NCBI GenBank assembly: GCA_003500135.1
Contig: DNTA01000183.1
Coordinates: 1-5,011 of the forward strand
Source: Cytophagales bacterium
Lineage (GTDB): Bacteria; Bacteroidota; Bacteroidia; Cytophagales; Cyclobacteriaceae
Length of the DNA: 5,011 bases
Direction of reading: 5' to 3'
This document shows, piece by piece, positions 1-5,011 of the stretch. The number at the start of each line of letters is the position of its first letter. Within the stretch, counting starts at the first letter, position 1. The position numbers and the translations under genes were made by a program. Under the pieces are notes generated by a model that made no database searches, had not been told where the DNA came from, and saw only the letters and a list, made by a program, of their open reading frames with translations.

Positions 1-93
1 ATTTTGACCGAGGAAAACAGGAAACAGAAATCTGGTCAAAAAGACATGGGTTTTGAAGATAAGCTGGCTATGCTTAAAGGAAAATTCAGATAA
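1..93 (+). CDS. 3' end of an unidentified protein-coding gene (partial)
   Basis: The first frame of the plus strand is open from the window edge to a TAA at 91-93, directly followed by a second in-frame TAA (94-96). It encodes the last 30 residues of a protein, ending DKLAMLKGKFR. The tail is hydrophilic, rich in Lys, Glu and Gln, with no membrane segment, and looks like a cytoplasmic or flexible C-terminus. I do not recognise the family. That this is a real gene end is supported by the open frame reaching the edge, the tandem stops, and a hairpin terminator starting a few bases later. The gene is convergent with the minus-strand gene ending at 120, so the two are not in one operon. The start and most of the gene lie outside the window. 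Confidence 0.68.
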   Translation: MLTEENRKQKSGQKDMGFEDKLAMLKGKFR

Positions 94-94
94 T

Positions 95-120
95 AAAAAA
101 GCCGGTTGATCCGGCTATTT
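95..120. terminator. Bidirectional rho-independent terminator between convergent genes
   Basis: A perfect 6-bp stem, AGCCGG (100-105) and CCGGCT (111-116), encloses the 5-nt loop TTGAT. On the plus strand it is preceded by A6 (95-100) and followed by ATTTTATT. On the minus strand the stem is followed by a TTTTTATTA tract, so it is the stronger terminator in that direction. It occupies nearly all of the 26 bp between the stop codon of the plus-strand gene (91-93) and that of the minus-strand gene (120-122), so it should end transcription of both. Confidence 0.88.
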
Positions 121-572
121 TATTGTGTCATTTTCTTCCAATCGTCAAAGCGCATACTAACGCGGGAATTGATCTTTTCATAGTTTTCCCAGGTATCTTC
201 GACATGGTAAATACTGGGCTTATCAGTTACAAGTGTGTCAAGGTAGTCATTTCGAAACAGGCCTCCTGAATAGTAGTACGATGTAAACATGTTGCCTTGC
301 CGGTTGAATAAGTCGAACGATAAGGAACCGTCCCAAATTTCTGCCAAAATAATGCATCCCAACTCCCTTCTTTTGAAGCGATAGATCTCAGTTGAGGCTT
401 CATCTTCAAAAAATCCAGAGTACAAATCATGATCAATTATCCAACCCATATACATGCCAATATGTAAATAGGCTTTTTCTATTGGTAAGCCATCAGGAAA
501 ATCACCTAAGAAGTGGTTTTTTGCCAGATCATAAATCTTGTCCTGATGTTTTTTCAACTCTAATTCACTCAT
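120..572 (-). CDS. Uncharacterised 150-residue soluble protein with HIGM and DTWENY motifs
   Basis: The product has no signal peptide or membrane segment and should be cytoplasmic. It is acidic and aromatic-rich. The visible blocks are FPDGLPIEKAYLHIGMYMGW (residues 25-44), a central ILAEIWDGSLSFDLFNRQGN (75-94), a Tyr cluster SYYY (98-101), and IYHVEDTWENYEKI (121-134) followed by RFDDW. From memory this pattern (HIGM-hydrophobic-W near the N-terminus, YY and a Dtw-NY block near the C-terminus) matches a family of small bacterial proteins of unknown function that I believe Pfam lists as DUF7832; the name is not checked. No catalytic motif is evident. ATG at 570-572 is the start; GGG lies about 7 nt upstream within AAAAGGGATTAAC, a modest ribosome site. 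It lies 118 bp downstream of the SpmAB-like gene, beyond a hairpin, so it may have its own promoter, though none is clear. It ends directly at the shared terminator. Existence of the gene is likely; function unknown. Confidence 0.85.
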   Translation of the reverse strand: MSELELKKHQDKIYDLAKNHFLGDFPDGLPIEKAYLHIGMYMGWIIDHDLYSGFFEDEASTEIYRFKRRELGCIILAEIWDGSLSFDLFNRQGNMFTSYYYSGGLFRNDYLDTLVTDKPSIYHVEDTWENYEKINSRVSMRFDDWKKMTQ

Positions 573-690
573 GTTAATCCCTTTTGACCTTAAAGATCTT
601 CTAAAACGTTATACTAAAATATAAATAACAATTGTACTTGTCTATCATTATGATATAATATTCGTGGAATGGCACGAATACCTCGATCAA
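573..690. other. AT-rich spacer between the SpmAB-like gene and the 150-residue gene
   Basis: This 118-bp gap holds the hairpin at 659-680 and a 13-bp odd-centred palindrome (TATCAT-T-ATGATA, 643-655). The rest is AT-rich leader for the downstream minus-strand gene. I looked for TTTG/TAnnTTTG and for -35/-10 pairs on the minus strand and found none with acceptable spacing. The palindrome could be an operator, but AT-rich sequence gives such matches easily. Confidence 0.5.
659..680 (-). terminator. Possible terminator hairpin downstream of the SpmAB-like gene
   Basis: TATTCGTG and CACGAATA form a perfect 8-bp stem with a 6-nt loop (CCATTC on the minus strand). The hairpin begins 10 nt after the TAA of the SpmAB-like gene (691-693), where a terminator is expected. 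The following sequence, TTATATCATAATG, is not a proper T tract, so it may be a weak terminator, an RNA-stabilising 3' hairpin, or a partial stop that lets some transcripts run on into the 150-residue gene. Confidence 0.45.
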
Positions 691-1923
691 TTAAACAAAA
701 AAGAGATAGCCAATACTTATTGCCGCAATAATCCCCACGATATCAGCGATAAGCCCGCATACAACAGCATATCTTGTATTTCTCACGTTCACAGCGCCGA
801 AATAAACCGCCAAAACATAAAATGTTGTTTCGGTAGATCCCTGTAGAACACTGGCAATTCGCCCAACGAATGAATCAGCTCCATAAGCATTCATTGTCTC
901 GATCATCATGGCACGGGCGCCACTTCCACTAAGTGGTTTCATTATGGCTGTGGGCAAGGCGTCCACAAACCGGGTGTCCATTCCTACCGAATGAAATATA
1001 AAGGCAATCCCATCCACTATGAATCCCATTGCGCCTGATTGACGAAAAACCCCGATACCAACCAGCATGGCTACGAGATAAGGTATGATTTTAACAGCTA
1101 CTTTGAAACCTTCTTTAGCTCCTTCTATAAAGGTTTCGTAAACATTGAGGCGGCTTTTTATTCCCATTAGTATAAACACTATAATGAGTGTAAATAAGAT
1201 GATGTGACTGGCCAGTGTTGAAATTTGCCTGATCTGTTCCTTGTCCAGTGTAGTGAAGTAATAGATCATGCCCACGATAAAGGCAGTGAGGGAGCCTAAA
1301 TAGATCAGAACCGTTTTATCCAAAAGGTTGATCTTTTGATAAACAGCTACTGCAATCAGTCCGGCGATAGTGGAAAAAAAGGTGGCAATCAATATTGGGA
1401 TAAATATATCAGCGGGATTAGCTGCACCAAGCTGCGCCCTGAAAACCATTATGTTAATTGGCAAAATAGTAAGCCCTGAAGTGTTGAGTACCAAAAACAT
1501 AATCTGTGCATTGGAGGCTTTATCTTTGTCCGGGTTCAATTCCTGCATACCTTCCATAGCTTTCAGGCCAATTGGCGTGGCGGCATTGTCCAGGTTCAAC
1601 ATATTGGCTGTAATGTTCAATAATATCGGCCCGAAAACCGGGTGGTTCTTTGGGATATTGGGAAAAAGTTTGACCAGAAAGGGGCCGAACCATCGGATCA
1701 TGATCTTTGTGATTCCTGATTTTTCAGCAATATTTAGCAATCCCATCCAGAATGTCAAAACACCGGTCAGGCCGAGTGAAATTTCGAAGCCCAGCTTTGA
1801 ACTGTCAATTGTTGCATCAAACAATTTGGTGAAAACCTCCTGATCACCAAATACAATGAGCTTTACCAATGCAAATACAAAAGCGATAAGAAAAAAGCCA
1901 ATCCAGATGTAGTTTAATGCCAT
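691..1923 (-). CDS. SpmA-SpmB fusion, nucleoside-recognition (Gate) domain membrane protein
   Basis: A 410-residue polytopic inner-membrane protein that fuses homologues of Bacillus spore maturation proteins SpmA and SpmB, each about 180-200 residues and carrying a Gate (nucleoside recognition) domain. The SpmA-like half covers about residues 1-200: hydrophobic helix 4-24, GLTGVLTFWMGLLNIAEKSG (51-70), and the hallmark NMLNLDNAATPIGLKAME (107-124). The SpmB-like half covers about 235-410: YETFIEGAKEGF (262-273), ALPTAIMKPLSGSGARAMM (322-340), and DSFVGRIASVLQGSTETTFY (350-369) followed by YFGAVNVRNTRYA. Both hallmarks are intact and there is no frameshift. In sporulating Firmicutes SpmA/SpmB are needed for spore-core dehydration; the substrate is not established, and a sporulation role is not expected here. 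Transport or gating of a small solute is inference from the Gate domain. ATG at 1921-1923 lacks a Shine-Dalgarno; the N-terminus MALNYIWIG is a sensible start. It follows the small membrane gene by 44 bp. Confidence 0.93.
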   Translation of the reverse strand: MALNYIWIGFFLIAFVFALVKLIVFGDQEVFTKLFDATIDSSKLGFEISLGLTGVLTFWMGLLNIAEKSGITKIMIRWFGPFLVKLFPNIPKNHPVFGPILLNITANMLNLDNAATPIGLKAMEGMQELNPDKDKASNAQIMFLVLNTSGLTILPINIMVFRAQLGAANPADIFIPILIATFFSTIAGLIAVAVYQKINLLDKTVLIYLGSLTAFIVGMIYYFTTLDKEQIRQISTLASHIILFTLIIVFILMGIKSRLNVYETFIEGAKEGFKVAVKIIPYLVAMLVGIGVFRQSGAMGFIVDGIAFIFHSVGMDTRFVDALPTAIMKPLSGSGARAMMIETMNAYGADSFVGRIASVLQGSTETTFYVLAVYFGAVNVRNTRYAVVCGLIADIVGIIAAISIGYLFFV

Positions 1924-1943
1924 GTTGATTGTTTAGATCTTGG

Positions 1944-1951
1944 CAAAAATA
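1944..1951 (-). promoter_or_regulatory. Possible Bacteroidota -7 box for the SpmAB-like gene
   Basis: The minus strand reads TATTTTTG, an exact match to the TAnnTTTG -7 element of Bacteroidota housekeeping promoters, 20 nt before the ATG of the SpmAB-like gene. A transcript from here would have a leader of only about 12-15 nt. No convincing TTTG or TTG -33 element sits at the usual 17-23 nt distance; the nearest, TTTA, is 23 nt upstream. This could be an internal promoter supplementing read-through from the acylase, or a chance match in T-rich sequence. Confidence 0.3.
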
Positions 1952-1967
1952 AAATATGCCCTGACTT

Positions 1968-2336
1968 CTAGTAATAAACTTGTTTTTTTCTTTCAAATAA
2001 TTTTCGGAAGTAGTGTCCTGACAGGCCGCCTAAAGCAGCAATTATACCCCCGAACACCGCCACAATGATCACGAGGTAAGCGCCCGCCGGAATTTGAAAT
2101 AATAAAGCCATTTTTTCAGCAAGAATGTCCGCGCCATTTTGGTAAGCCCTCCACGACAGCCATCCCCATAGAATTGTTATACTAAAAAAGCTGCTTCCAA
2201 GAGCTGCCCACCCTTTTTTATTGGCAATAATAGCATTTACAAAAAACGCTGATAAAGCGGGGAGCCACCAGGGTAAGTAACCTTGTAAAAAAAAGGTGAT
2301 ACCGGATATAAGTATCATTTTAAAAACAATTTTCAT
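1968..2336 (-). CDS. Small polytopic membrane protein of unknown function
   Basis: A 122-residue, very hydrophobic protein with about four predicted membrane helices, at residues 4-20, 24-39, 43-62 and 86-108. A short amphipathic stretch (66-80) lies between helices three and four, and the tail is basic (RKLFERKKQ, 111-119), likely cytoplasmic. It is rich in Trp (LPWWLP at 21-26, WGWLSW at 57-62) and has a glycine-rich last helix (GGIIAALGGLSG). I do not recognise a named family and see no catalytic motif. The ATG at 2334-2336 overlaps the acylase TGA (ATGA, 4 bp), which suggests translational coupling and roughly matched production. It is therefore probably an accessory or partner of the acylase, or of the SpmAB-like protein encoded 44 bp downstream; both ideas are inference. 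The close packing, sensible start and membrane topology make this a real gene. Confidence 0.85.
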   Translation of the reverse strand: MKIVFKMILISGITFFLQGYLPWWLPALSAFFVNAIIANKKGWAALGSSFFSITILWGWLSWRAYQNGADILAEKMALLFQIPAGAYLVIIVAVFGGIIAALGGLSGHYFRKLFERKKQVYY

Positions 2337-4747
2337 AAAGCAGGTGATAGTTTTAAAGTATCCAAAAATGGCTGGCCAGCATTTTCCGGCCGGTTAAAAA
2401 AGTCAATTTCAATGTATTGATCATTGAGGTAATCTTTCAGAAAATGATCGTAATAGGGTGACCCGGGGTTGCCCGATTGTCCGCCGGGATAAGCGCTCCA
2501 TGCCTTTATTTCCGGGCCCATTTCCACAACCAGCCTTTGTGAAGCGCCCACTACAGGGTCAACTCTTTTCACACTGTAGTGTCCTCCGGAAACCATGATA
2601 TCTTTATAGCTGAAAGGATCGATTTGGAGCATATGGTTTATGTCAGTTCCTCGGTATTTATACCAGTCAGCATCACCATTTTCATTTTCCCACTCGGCTA
2701 TTTCTATTATTGTTTCCTGAAAACTTGAGAGGAGTATGTCTTTCAAACCTTCATTTTTTTCGGTTGATACTATATCATAAAATGAGCTATCGAGTTCGGC
2801 CTTGAGATGGGCCAGTGTAATATTATGCCGTGGATAATAGTAGGCATTGTTACCCATTTTTACCTCATCCCACAATGCATTTCGAAAGTTTCGCCACCAA
2901 CGATAAAAATAACTTGGCAGTTTGCTGTTGGTTGAATATTCATAATCCCATCGCCTTAGGTTTAAAAACACTTCCTTTTCTGTTTCGCTAAGTTCGTTTA
3001 TCGGCATGCTGTCGAGCATGATTGGTAAAGCCATGGAGGCCAGAACATTATAGCTATCCAATTGTAGCGCCATCATATCTTCAGGGGTAGCTTCCGGAAG
3101 ACTGTCCAGGACCTGGTTGATACGTTTATTTCGAAAGAATTCGTATGAAGTATGGTAGCTGTAATACGGATAATCACTCGCGGTGGAAGTTTGGTTGGCA
3201 GAGCTGACATATCCTTTTTCAGGGTTTAAAATTTGAGGCACGTGGTCGGTGGGAATGTAGCCTTTCCAATCGGTACGTGAAGTAGTGCCATCCAATACAA
3301 AACGACCCTGACCTTGATATCTAAGCGGAAACCGCCCTTGTACATGCATGGCTATGTCACCTTCGCTGGAGGCGAAGGCCATATTGCTGGCGGGATTGGC
3401 AAAATAGGAAATAGCTTCTTTAAAGTCATCATAGTTCTCTGCCCGGTTCAGCCTATAAAAAGCTTCGGCTTCTGAAGTGGGTTCGTGAGTGATCCATTTC
3501 AGCGCCAGGTTTACTCTTTCATTATCTGCTCCAAATGAATTGTCATAGACAACAGGGCCTAAATGGGTATAAAAAACGGTATCATAAAATGGGTCTTCAT
3601 TTCGGATTTTTATTTCTTCGATTTTGCGTTGTGTTCTGAGCCAATTATCATCGTAAAGATACTCCTCCTTAGTTTCACTTCGAAATGATATGGCGTACCA
3701 GTCAGCAACATCCCTGGCTACATTGGTAATCCCCCAGGCAATAGAGTCGTTAAACCCCGTTATAACCAATGGCGCCCCCAGTATCACATGGCCGAATACA
3801 TTTACACCCGGTGCATTTAAGTGCATTTGTAACCAAATAGAAGGCAATCGATAGCTTAAATGCATGTCATTGGCAAGTAATGCGTGTCCATTTTGAGTGT
3901 GATTGGCATGCACGGCCCAGTTATTACTTCCAATACCATCAGGGGTTTTATCATATGGATTTATCTTGCCGCTTAAAAATACAATGGAATCATACGATGG
4001 AGGTATGGGCAAAGGCTCAAATTCCCATGGTGTTCCTGTTGGGATCACAGGCTCACTTTCTTCTATATAATCGGGGTACAACATATTAAATAATTCAGGC
4101 CCCAGCTTTTTTAACAGGTTTGTGTTTTCAATGTCGTATTCTTTCAGGTTTAGTGTAGCTGACATATAATTAATGAGCAATGCACATTTCAGCGGGGCCC
4201 ATTTTTCCGGAGCATAGTCCAGAATTTTGTATTCGATGGGGTAATCCTCTGGTTTTAATTCACTTATGTAAGCGTTCACGCCTTCGGTAAAAGCTTCCAG
4301 CATATTTTTCACCTGTATATTCCCCATCCACTTCTGCAAAGTTTTTTCCGCAGAGGTTATCGAGCCCAATCTGCGTTGCTTACGGTCCAGTTCAAGTGCC
4401 CTTTCACCAACTAATTCGCTAATTCTACCAGCTGCATAGTGGGTTTGAAATTCCATTTGCCAAAGTCTTTGCCCGGCCATTATATAACCCACAGCAAAAT
4501 ACAGGTCGTGATCATTGCCTGCAAAAATATGCGGTATGTGATGTTGGTCGAAATAAACCTCAACTTCCTGTTCAAGCCCGTGAAAGGGTTTATTTTCTCC
4601 TTTGTGTTTTTGGTAGGTGTTTTGCCAGAAACCAGAAGATGGGTTAAGCAATTTTCCTAGTGGCGGGATATTCCCATGTGGAATATTGAGTTGATAGATT
4701 GCTGCAGCGCTTAAAGAGAAAAAAAACAGGAATCTTAGAATTTTCAT
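2333..4747 (-). CDS. Penicillin acylase family protein (peptidase family S45 Ntn-hydrolase)
   Basis: An 804-residue precursor of a self-cleaving N-terminal nucleophile amidohydrolase, of normal length for the family. The N-terminus (MKILRFLFFFSLSAAAIY) is a signal peptide or membrane anchor, so the enzyme should act in the periplasm. The alpha-chain region is about 60-240, including GYIMAGQRLWQMEF (87-100) and GRISELVGE (107-115). Autocleavage is expected between Gly273 and Ser274 in GIGSNNWAV, making Ser274 the beta-chain nucleophile (beta1). Other active-site residues are His296 (beta23, in LLANDMHL), Val343 (beta70, in GITNV) and Asn518 (beta245, in SSANQ). The C-terminal PGGQSGNPGSPYYDHF (754-769) is also typical. 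His at beta23 and Val at beta70 match glutaryl-7-ACA acylase and PvdQ rather than E. coli penicillin G acylase (Gln23, Ala69). The family hydrolyses amide bonds of acylated small molecules; the substrate here cannot be told. ATG at 4745-4747 has no clear Shine-Dalgarno. First gene of a likely operon with the overlapping membrane gene. Confidence 0.95.
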   Translation of the reverse strand: MKILRFLFFFSLSAAAIYQLNIPHGNIPPLGKLLNPSSGFWQNTYQKHKGENKPFHGLEQEVEVYFDQHHIPHIFAGNDHDLYFAVGYIMAGQRLWQMEFQTHYAAGRISELVGERALELDRKQRRLGSITSAEKTLQKWMGNIQVKNMLEAFTEGVNAYISELKPEDYPIEYKILDYAPEKWAPLKCALLINYMSATLNLKEYDIENTNLLKKLGPELFNMLYPDYIEESEPVIPTGTPWEFEPLPIPPSYDSIVFLSGKINPYDKTPDGIGSNNWAVHANHTQNGHALLANDMHLSYRLPSIWLQMHLNAPGVNVFGHVILGAPLVITGFNDSIAWGITNVARDVADWYAISFRSETKEEYLYDDNWLRTQRKIEEIKIRNEDPFYDTVFYTHLGPVVYDNSFGADNERVNLALKWITHEPTSEAEAFYRLNRAENYDDFKEAISYFANPASNMAFASSEGDIAMHVQGRFPLRYQGQGRFVLDGTTSRTDWKGYIPTDHVPQILNPEKGYVSSANQTSTASDYPYYSYHTSYEFFRNKRINQVLDSLPEATPEDMMALQLDSYNVLASMALPIMLDSMPINELSETEKEVFLNLRRWDYEYSTNSKLPSYFYRWWRNFRNALWDEVKMGNNAYYYPRHNITLAHLKAELDSSFYDIVSTEKNEGLKDILLSSFQETIIEIAEWENENGDADWYKYRGTDINHMLQIDPFSYKDIMVSGGHYSVKRVDPVVGASQRLVVEMGPEIKAWSAYPGGQSGNPGSPYYDHFLKDYLNDQYIEIDFFNRPENAGQPFLDTLKLSPAL

Positions 4748-4790
4748 ATAAAAGGTAAGTAGCTACGATAAAAATCTTTCTGTCACTAAA

Positions 4791-4818
4791 GAAAATATAA
4801 TAATCTGATATTGACAAA
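4791..4818 (-). promoter_or_regulatory. Weak candidate promoter for the acylase gene
   Basis: On the minus strand TTTG (4818-4815) is followed after 15-17 nt by TATATTTT / TATTTTCT (4799-4791), an imperfect TAnnTTTG. The spacing is shorter than or at the lower end of the usual range for Bacteroidota promoters, and the terminal G is missing. It lies about 44 nt before the ATG, a sensible leader length. Evidence is positional plus a partial motif match only. Confidence 0.25.
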
Positions 4819-4864
4819 TGGGTATTATTTGAGTTATGTAATTTTTAATCCATTTTATGTTTAT

Positions 4865-4876
4865 TTTGAATTCAAA
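4865..4876. repeat. Perfect 12-bp palindrome TTTGAATTCAAA
   Basis: A perfect dyad of 6-bp half sites lies about 120 bp upstream of the acylase start. Its size and symmetry would suit a dimeric regulator's operator, and it sits only 4 bp from the next inverted repeat. No copy is seen elsewhere in the window, so function is unproven. Confidence 0.4.
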
Positions 4877-4879
4877 CAG

Positions 4880-4908
4880 CATAAATGTTTTACAGTTAAT
4901 CATTTATG
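4880..4908. repeat. Inverted repeat CATAAATG ... CATTTATG
   Basis: Perfect 8-bp arms (4880-4887 and 4901-4908) are separated by 13 bp. It could be a spaced operator or a weak hairpin. The arms are AT-rich and there is no following T tract on the plus strand, so it does not read as a terminator in that direction. Confidence 0.4.
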
Positions 4909-5011
4909 ATGTCTGCAAGAAATTTTCGTATTGTTCACTTCTGAAAAAGCAAATAAATGCCTAAACATATTGATGTAAAGGAATTAAATAAAAGGTTCTA
5001 CTGGTAATTTA

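Larger units (their letters stand above)
4748..5011. other. AT-rich intergenic region upstream of the acylase; no gene supported
   Basis: These 264 bp hold the leader and probable promoter of the minus-strand acylase and two inverted repeats (4865-4876 and 4880-4908). An 8-bp palindrome GTAGCTAC (4759-4766) lies in the acylase leader. No coding region is convincing on either strand. The longest notable plus-strand reading, from ATG 4957, stops after 16 codons. A minus-strand frame ending at TAA 4984-4986 has only eight residues to the window edge. Whatever gene lies beyond 5011 cannot be judged. Confidence 0.65.

Noticed and set aside
1370..1843. Plus-strand open frame of 157 codons opposite the SpmAB-like gene
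   Set aside because: It is antisense to a gene with clear family motifs in frame, has no recognisable family pattern and no supporting promoter or ribosome site.
1942..1960. GGCA ... TGCC inverted repeat around the -7 box candidate
   Set aside because: Arms are only 4 bp with an 11-bp spacer, too weak to call an operator or terminator.
3005..3020. Inverted repeat CATGCT/AGCATG
   Set aside because: It is inside the acylase coding sequence and explained by its codons; short enough to be chance.
3360..3378. GC-rich 7-bp hairpin CCTTCGC/GCGAAGG
   Set aside because: It lies in the middle of the acylase coding region in codons for a normal family segment (AFASSEG); no role is implied.
4957..5007. 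Short plus-strand reading from ATG: 16 codons then TAA
   Set aside because: Too short, with no clear ribosome site or recognisable peptide; such readings are common by chance.
4984..5010. Possible C-terminus (KLPVEPFI then TAA) of a minus-strand gene entering from beyond the window
   Set aside because: Only eight codons are visible and no terminator follows on the minus strand, so it cannot be told from chance.
4748..5011. Riboswitch, small RNA or CRISPR-like repeats in the upstream gap
   Set aside because: No repeated units, no GC-rich conserved-looking structured core and no terminator-like hairpin with a T tract were found.

Overview
The window looks like chromosomal DNA from a non-sporulating Bacteroidota, probably Cytophagales-like. 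The evidence is AT-rich sequence (roughly 40% GC by eye), leaders with little Shine-Dalgarno character, a TAnnTTTG-type -7 box, and a single-polypeptide SpmA-SpmB fusion, which is the form I associate with this phylum. No mobile element, CRISPR array, rRNA or tRNA is visible.

Layout. The last 30 codons of an unidentified plus-strand gene end at 93. They meet, tail to tail, a minus-strand gene ending at 120, and the 26 bp between the two stop codons form a bidirectional hairpin terminator. All other genes are on the minus strand, so read right to left they are: a full-length penicillin acylase family (S45) Ntn-hydrolase (4747-2333); a small polytopic membrane protein of unknown function that starts inside the acylase stop codon by a 4-bp ATGA overlap (2336-1968); a 410-residue SpmA-SpmB (nucleoside-recognition/Gate domain) membrane protein after a 44-bp gap (1923-691); and, after 118 bp, a 150-residue soluble protein of unknown function (572-120). 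The 264 bp upstream of the acylase (4748-5011) contain no gene I can support, but they hold a weak promoter candidate and two inverted repeats.

How the genes may work together. The acylase should be exported and self-cleaving, with all expected catalytic residues present at the spacing of the cephalosporin/acyl-homoserine-lactone acylase branch. The small membrane protein is probably translationally coupled to it. The SpmA-SpmB fusion is close enough to be cotranscribed, although it has its own possible -7 box. In Bacillus subtilis spmA and spmB are in an operon with dacB, a peptidoglycan carboxypeptidase. The pairing here with another envelope amide-bond hydrolase is suggestive, but the functional link is inference. 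Nothing in the window proves a new system; the acylase/4-TM/SpmAB cassette is the most interesting candidate.
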